This document shows, one piece after another, positions 24,175-27,752 of a stretch of DNA of 27,752 nucleotides. Position numbers and translations under genes: made by a program. Each line of letters opens with the position of its first letter. The first letter of the stretch is position 1. This stretch comes from JBNLBT01 sp050303435 (GTDB taxonomy: Bacteria > Pseudomonadota > Gammaproteobacteria > Xanthomonadales > Marinicellaceae). The notes beneath the pieces were generated by a model, which was not told the origin of the DNA, did not search any database, and saw only the letters and a list, made by a program, of their open reading frames with translations. The stretch spans positions 1 through 27,752 of the forward strand of contig JBNLBT010000041.1 of assembly GCA_050303435.1 (NCBI GenBank), read 5' to 3'.

Positions 24175-24801
24175 TCATGGGTGTTTGCTCCGGGCTGTTT
24201 GATCGGTCCTGGATTCCTGCGACACGCCGGCGGTGAGGGCGAAGCGCATGGCTTCCTCGAAGGACCAGTCGACCGGTTGCACGCGCTCTTTGGGCATGTA
24301 CACAGTGAAGCCGCCGACGTTGTAGCTCATCGGCAGGTACACCGCCACCAGCGGCCCGTTGGCGGTGTTTTGCGCCAGCGCCTTGGGCAGTTCTTCGTTG
24401 GTGATGAAGCCGATCACCTGGCCCAGACCCTGGGCACTCAAATCGATCAGCGCGGTTTGTTGCGCCGGGCTTTTGTCCTTGTCGAACATGTTGGCAAAAT
24501 CACGCACCGCGCCGTACAGGGTTTTCACCAGCGGAAAACTCATCATGGTTTTTTCAATGCGGGCATACAGCCAGCTGATCAGGCTGAAGCGCGCCAGCAG
24601 GCCGACCGCCAGCAGCACCAGCAACAACATCAGCAGACCGCTGCCGGGAAACGCCAGATGCCCGAGCTTAACCGATGCCAGGGCCTGGGTGCCGAGGGCG
24701 TTGATCCACAGATACAACTCCACCAGCACCCACACGGTGATGGCGATTGGCACCACCAGCATGGTGCCCTTCAACAAGGATTTCAAAAGGATTTTTTTCA
24801 T
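24175..24801 (-). CDS. DUF502 family membrane protein
   Basis: The 208-residue protein matches the DUF502 (PF04367) pattern: two N-terminal membrane helices ('GTMLVVPIAITVWVLVELYLW', and 'GSGLLMLLLVLLAVGLLARF') followed by 'PLVKTLYGAVRDF', 'GQVIGFITNE' and 'VAVYLPMSYNVGGFTVYMPKERVQPVDWSFEEAMRF'. The family is widespread in bacteria and its biochemical role is not established; location is the inner membrane with a soluble C-terminal domain. Length is normal for the family. GGAG stands shortly before the ATG. A weak promoter (TAGCCA-N17-TAGACT) lies upstream. The last residues ('SQESRTDQTARSKHP') form a polar tail. Confidence 0.88.
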   Translation of the reverse strand: MKKILLKSLLKGTMLVVPIAITVWVLVELYLWINALGTQALASVKLGHLAFPGSGLLMLLLVLLAVGLLARFSLISWLYARIEKTMMSFPLVKTLYGAVRDFANMFDKDKSPAQQTALIDLSAQGLGQVIGFITNEELPKALAQNTANGPLVAVYLPMSYNVGGFTVYMPKERVQPVDWSFEEAMRFALTAGVSQESRTDQTARSKHP

Positions 24802-24853
24802 GGTGCTCCGCTGCGACTGCGCATTGTGAGGATTGATTGGGTGTTCTGCGTCT

Positions 24854-24882
24854 AGTCTAACCCGGATCGGCGGGCGTGGCTA
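24854..24882 (-). promoter_or_regulatory. Possible promoter of the DUF502 gene
   Basis: On the minus strand TAGCCA (24882-24877), a 17-base spacer and TAGACT (24859-24854). The -10 equals that of the lamin-tail gene promoter; the -35 is four of six to consensus. Leader about 46 bases. Confidence 0.35.
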
Positions 24883-24938
24883 CGGCGATTTCTGGTGGAC
24901 CGGTTTGAGCGGATCTGCCGGTCTCTTCGTATTTGCGC

Positions 24939-24967
24939 TTGTGCAGGTCCGAATGCGGTGCTAGAAT
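24939..24967 (+). promoter_or_regulatory. Promoter of the DUF1624 acyltransferase gene
   Basis: TTGTGC (24939-24944), a 17-base spacer and TAGAAT (24962-24967), the latter preceded by TGC and so also an extended -10. The leader to ATG 24991 would be about 17 bases and includes the AGGAG ribosome-binding site. Confidence 0.6.
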
Positions 24968-24990
24968 TTTTGCAAAAACAGGAGTTGACC

Positions 24991-26172
24991 ATGAACGAAT
25001 CTCAGGGCAGGGCGCGCATTCATTCACTGGACATCATGCGCGGCGCGGTGATTGTGCTGATGGCGATCGATCACGTGCGCGATTTCTGGTCGCAGGAAGC
25101 CTTTGCACCGGAAGATTTGACGCAAACCACCCCGGGCTATTTTTTCACCCGCTGGATCACGCACTTCTGCGCCCCGGTGTTTGTTTTTCTGGCCGGCGCT
25201 TCGGCGCGCTTGTACGCCGACAAGGTGCAGGACACCGGCGCGGTCAGTCGTTTTTTGCTGGTGCGCGGTTTGTGGCTGATCGCGGTGGAAATACTGATTG
25301 TCAATCTGGCCTGGTCGCTGGCACCGCTGTGGGCCAGCTGGGGTTTTTTCCTGCAGGTGATCTGGGCCATCGGGGTGTCGATGGTGGCGCTGGCCGCGCT
25401 GGTGTGGTTGCCGGTGCTGTGGATTGGCGTGATCTCGCTGGCCATGATTTTCTTTCACAACGCGTTCAATGCGGTGGTGCCGACCGATCTGGGTTCACTG
25501 GGTTGGCTCTGGCAGGTGCTGCACGAAGGTGGCTGGGTGGCGCTCAACGCGCAGGGCAACTGGGGGGTGTATTTTGCCTACCCGCTGATTCCGTGGATCG
25601 GCGTGATGGGCGCCGGTTATGTGTTTGGCCAACTGATGCACTGGCCCGCCGATCAGCGTCGCCGCGCCCTGTTGTATCTTGGCCTCGGTGCCATTGCGCT
25701 GTTTGTGCTGCTGCGTTTCAGCAACCTGTACGGTGACACCGGGGTGTGGAGCCAGCAGAAAAACGCGCTGTACACATTGATGTCGTTTATCAATACACAA
25801 AAATACCCGCCTTCGCTGCTGTTTCTGTTGATGACGCTGGGGCCGGCGTTGTTGCTGCTGATCCTGTTTGAACGCCGCCAGGCGCGGGTGTTCCAGGTTT
25901 TGCGTGTGTTCGGCCGGGTGCCGTTTTTCTTTTACCTGCTGCACTTTTTCTTTATCCACTTCACCGCGTTGCTGTATTTTCGCCTGGTCCACGGGCAGTG
26001 GTTTTCTTTGGTCAACAATCAGAATTCGGCCAACTGGCCGGACTTTTACCAGCCCTCATTGCTGCGCCTGTATCTGGCCTGGGGATTGACCGTGTGGGTG
26101 TTTTATTATTTGTGCCGCTGGTACGACCGCTACAAGTCCAGCCACAGTCACTGGTGGCTCAAGTACCTCTAG
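24991..26172 (+). CDS. DUF1624/HGSNAT-like multi-pass membrane acyltransferase
   Basis: The 393-residue protein starts with 'RIHSLDIMRGAVIVLMAIDHVRDF', the hallmark of the DUF1624 (heparan-alpha-glucosaminide N-acetyltransferase-like) and related membrane acyltransferases, where the N-terminal Asp-x-x-Arg-Gly and the following Asp-His belong to the conserved core. About ten hydrophobic segments follow, for example 'PVFVFLAGASARLYA', 'VEILIVNLAWSLAPLWASWG', 'LLFLLMTLGPALLLLILF' and 'VPFFFYLLHFFFIHFTALLY', ending in a short basic and aromatic tail. It probably moves an acyl group across or onto a substrate at the inner membrane; the substrate is unknown. The ATG has an AGGAG ribosome-binding site seven bases before it and a strong promoter. 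It forms a single-gene transcription unit between genes on the opposite strand. Confidence 0.85.
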   Translation: MNESQGRARIHSLDIMRGAVIVLMAIDHVRDFWSQEAFAPEDLTQTTPGYFFTRWITHFCAPVFVFLAGASARLYADKVQDTGAVSRFLLVRGLWLIAVEILIVNLAWSLAPLWASWGFFLQVIWAIGVSMVALAALVWLPVLWIGVISLAMIFFHNAFNAVVPTDLGSLGWLWQVLHEGGWVALNAQGNWGVYFAYPLIPWIGVMGAGYVFGQLMHWPADQRRRALLYLGLGAIALFVLLRFSNLYGDTGVWSQQKNALYTLMSFINTQKYPPSLLFLLMTLGPALLLLILFERRQARVFQVLRVFGRVPFFFYLLHFFFIHFTALLYFRLVHGQWFSLVNNQNSANWPDFYQPSLLRLYLAWGLTVWVFYYLCRWYDRYKSSHSHWWLKYL

Positions 26173-26196
26173 GGACCGAATCCAGGTTTCGGTTTG

Positions 26197-26805
26197 TCAG
26201 CGCGGTGCGGTGTTGGCAATCGGCGGCCAGTCGACCCAGCGTTGCACCAGGGCTTCCAGGGCCGGGTAACGCGCATCAATCAGTCGGTTGATGTGCATGT
26301 GCTGCCACAGGCACAGCAGATGAAACACTGAGTAATCGGGCGTGTCGGAAAAATCCGCCGCACGCGCTTCCAGCCATTGCAAGCCGCCACGCAGCGATTG
26401 ACGCATTTTCTCAAAGCGCGGCAAACCCCGGGTGTCCAGTCCGCTGCGTTCGGCCAGCAGAATTTCCACTTCACGGGCCATCAGCCCATTCATCACCGCG
26501 CGCGCATTGAGTGACTCGGTGTGCGTGGTCAACACCTTGAATCGATCCTCCGGGTCAAAGCGACGCACCAGCCAGGCGGCGATGTGATCGGAGTCCACAA
26601 CCATGGCCTCGCCGTGCAGCAGCGTCGGCACCGCCAGCAATGGATTGGGTCCAAACAGCGCGGCCTCGGCCGCACCCACATCGCCGACGTCAATCAAGGT
26701 CAATGGCAGCTTCAGCGCTTCGGTGAGAATGCGCACTTTGCGGGCAAAGTGTGAGCGCGGTGTGTACAAAAGTTTCAGGTCGCAGTCCTGGGTCGTGGTG
26801 TTCAT
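26197..26805 (-). CDS. Glutathione S-transferase family protein
   Basis: The 202-residue protein has a thioredoxin-like N-terminal domain with 'LKLLYTPRSHFARKVRILTEALKLPLTLIDV' in place of the usual S-P-[FY]-x-x-K-V-R motif. It also has the cis-proline turn 'NPLLAVPTLLH' and the glutathione gamma-glutamyl-binding 'VVDSDHIAAWL', followed by a helical C-terminal domain ('ARAVMNGLMAREVEILLAER', 'GLQWLEARAADFSDTPDYSV'). It should be cytoplasmic and conjugate or reduce with glutathione; the exact reaction is unknown. S18 in 'PRSHFARKV' is the candidate catalytic residue. ATG 26805 is chosen from the family N-terminus; the frame is open to 27006 without domain content. It ends 24 bases from the convergent acyltransferase gene. 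Confidence 0.85.
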   Translation of the reverse strand: MNTTTQDCDLKLLYTPRSHFARKVRILTEALKLPLTLIDVGDVGAAEAALFGPNPLLAVPTLLHGEAMVVDSDHIAAWLVRRFDPEDRFKVLTTHTESLNARAVMNGLMAREVEILLAERSGLDTRGLPRFEKMRQSLRGGLQWLEARAADFSDTPDYSVFHLLCLWQHMHINRLIDARYPALEALVQRWVDWPPIANTAPR

Positions 26806-26832
26806 GGGCGGCGCGTGCGGTGAGGTGCAGGC

Positions 26833-26841
26833 ATTGTAGCA
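26833..26841 (-). promoter_or_regulatory. Extended -10 promoter of the GST-like gene
   Basis: On the minus strand TGCTACAAT (26841-26833) is an extended -10 element 28 bases before the ATG at 26805, identical to the one before the sigma gene at 8436. No good -35 is seen, which is acceptable for extended -10 promoters. Confidence 0.4.
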
Positions 26842-27023
26842 CGCCCGCTCACTGCGCACGCAGAGGGGCTTCAAATGAGGTGTCGCAAAGTATCCGATGC
26901 GTGCCGGGCAATGTCGGTCAATGTCGCTGGTGCGCTGTCCGCGAAGGCCGTATGGTGGTCTCGCTGCGTTGCCTGGCGGCGCGCAGACACACACTTTTTT
27001 ATTCATTTATGGAGATTAAAAAC

Positions 27024-27710
27024 ATGTTCAAAAAGTTACCCCTCGTGCTGGCCGGTGTGCTGGCGCTGTTCCAGGCCCAGGCGCAATTGCAACTGGTTGA
27101 TCTTGAGCAACTGGCCGGAGTGGACATTCAGGACGGCAAGATTCCGGTGTTGCAAACGGGCATGGAATCGCCCCGCGACGCGGCCTCAGGCGTGGTCAGC
27201 GATCCTTTGTATGCGCTGGGCGATGCCGACAATCTGCTGGCCATCGTAGACGGCCAACTGGTGCTGATGCCGAAAAACTTCCTCGCCATCAGCAACGGTT
27301 TTTATCCGTTTAAAAACCTGCTCAACATCAGCAACGGTTTTCTGCACATGAACACCCAGGACACGGTGGCGGTTTGGAAAGGCGCCAGCAACCGGGTCGG
27401 TGTTTTGCTGTTCAAGGGCTTCACCGATCTGGCCCATCTGTCAGCGCTGGCTGGCCAGGCGAAAACACTGTCACGGGCCGATGCCCTGGGTGAGCCGGTG
27501 TATGGTTGCGTTGCGCAACAGGACGATGAGGTCGTGGACCCCGAGTTGCTGGCGATCAACGCGCACGCGGCGCAGGCGCTGCTGACCGACAAAGCCGGTG
27601 GTCGCATTCAGGTGATGATCGATGGGGTGTTGGTGGACATGTTTGTCAGCACGCTGGTGATGATGATCAACAGCGGTGCGGTGCGTGCCGTGGTGGTGCG
27701 TTGCCTTTGA
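27024..27710 (+). CDS. Exported protein of unknown function with a 13-residue repeat
   Basis: I do not recognise the family. The 228-residue protein has a signal peptide ('MFKKLPLVLAGVLALFQAQAQ', cleavage near residue 20). The mature part is rich in Leu, Val, Ala and Asp. In its middle is an internal repeat of 13-residue period, 'KNFLAISNGFYPF' and 'KNLLNISNGFLHM'. Two cysteines, one in 'YGCVAQ' and one in the C-terminal 'VRCL', could form a disulfide. The C-terminal end is hydrophobic ('VDMFVSTLVMMINSGAVRAVVV') and could be a membrane-associated or amphipathic segment. ATG 27024 is chosen because it starts the signal peptide; GGAG stands nine bases before it. The frame is open upstream, with no domain content. 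No promoter was clear in the 218-base region before it. Confidence 0.75.
   Translation: MFKKLPLVLAGVLALFQAQAQLQLVDLEQLAGVDIQDGKIPVLQTGMESPRDAASGVVSDPLYALGDADNLLAIVDGQLVLMPKNFLAISNGFYPFKNLLNISNGFLHMNTQDTVAVWKGASNRVGVLLFKGFTDLAHLSALAGQAKTLSRADALGEPVYGCVAQQDDEVVDPELLAINAHAAQALLTDKAGGRIQVMIDGVLVDMFVSTLVMMINSGAVRAVVVRCL
27287..27341 (+). repeat. Direct repeat of 16 bases inside the exported unknown protein
   Basis: CATCAGCAACGGTTTT occurs exactly at 27287-27302 and again at 27326-27341, 39 bases (13 codons) apart and in frame. It encodes the two 'ISNGF' units, so it marks a recent in-frame duplication or a conserved repeat. Confidence 0.85.
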
Positions 27711-27730
27711 TGCGCAATCCTCGCTGAAAG

Positions 27731-27745
27731 CGTCCACAGCGGACG
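27731..27745 (+). terminator. Small hairpin after the last gene
   Basis: CGTCC (27731-27735) and GGACG (27741-27745) form a 5-bp stem with loop ACAGC, 20 bases after the stop at 27710. The window ends before any T-run could be judged. Confidence 0.3.
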
Positions 27746-27752
27746 ATGGAGC

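Noticed and set aside
27287..27341. The 'ISNGF' repeat as a further copy of the terminal IF-x-NGF tag
   Set aside because: It is internal, duplicated with a 13-residue period and lacks the preceding I-[FY]-x arrangement, so the likeness is probably coincidental.
1..27752. CRISPR arrays, tRNA or rRNA genes, insertion sequences, prophage genes
   Set aside because: No regularly spaced repeats, no cloverleaf or rRNA-like stretches, and no transposase, integrase or phage structural proteins were seen among the open frames.

Overview
The window looks like chromosomal DNA of a GC-rich Gram-negative bacterium, most likely a gammaproteobacterium of the Xanthomonadales/Lysobacterales type. That placement is inferred from the gene content: a TonB-dependent receptor, a DUF502 protein, large kinase-TPR proteins paired with ECF sigma factors, and many secreted beta-rich proteins carrying an 'IF-x-NGF(E)' motif. 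I see no rRNA, tRNA, CRISPR array or insertion sequence.

Layout. 1-801 (minus) is the start of a class V aminotransferase (cysteine-desulfurase-like) cut by the window edge. 955-8237 (minus) runs, in transcription order, CSLREA/beta-helix secreted protein (8237-6885); Ser/Thr kinase with transmembrane segment and TPR tail (6802-4163); ECF sigma factor (4166-3579); secreted beta-helix protein (3463-2693); secreted unknown (2696-1527); exported TPR protein (1530-955). Several of these overlap by four bases. 8436-11347 (plus) is a second, divergent sigma factor-kinase pair in the opposite order. 11511-16253 (plus) holds two paralogous CSLREA secreted proteins around an FG-GAP beta-propeller protein. 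16492-17343 is a diheme cytochrome c. 17595-19601 is a secreted lamin-tail-domain protein, convergent with a third ECF sigma factor (20190-19618). 22572-20503 is a TonB-dependent receptor, divergent from a small four-helix membrane protein overlapping a lipoprotein gene (22868-24164). A DUF502 membrane protein (24801-24175), a DUF1624-type acyltransferase (24991-26172), a glutathione S-transferase-like protein (26805-26197) and an exported unknown (27024-27710) complete the window.

How it may work together (inference). In both kinase proteins an N-terminal cytoplasmic kinase is joined by one membrane helix to a TPR-rich part expected outside the inner membrane, and each is translationally coupled to an ECF sigma factor. 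The sigma factor at 3579-4166 has Asn-Thr-Thr-Ala where region 2.2 of ordinary ECF factors has an acidic DAED-like motif, as expected for factors switched on by threonine phosphorylation. Around these modules lie secreted beta-helix, beta-propeller and lamin-tail proteins. Six of them share a short motif, I-[FY]-x-[NS]-[GN]-[FM], five times at the C-terminus and once just after the signal peptide. Two of them also share a 32-bp promoter-like element followed by a 5'-leader hairpin. The attractive hypothesis is an envelope-sensing kinase-sigma circuit that controls a set of tagged surface or secreted proteins.

Ordinary promoters in this window resemble TTGTnn-N17-TAGAAT, seen before at least three genes.
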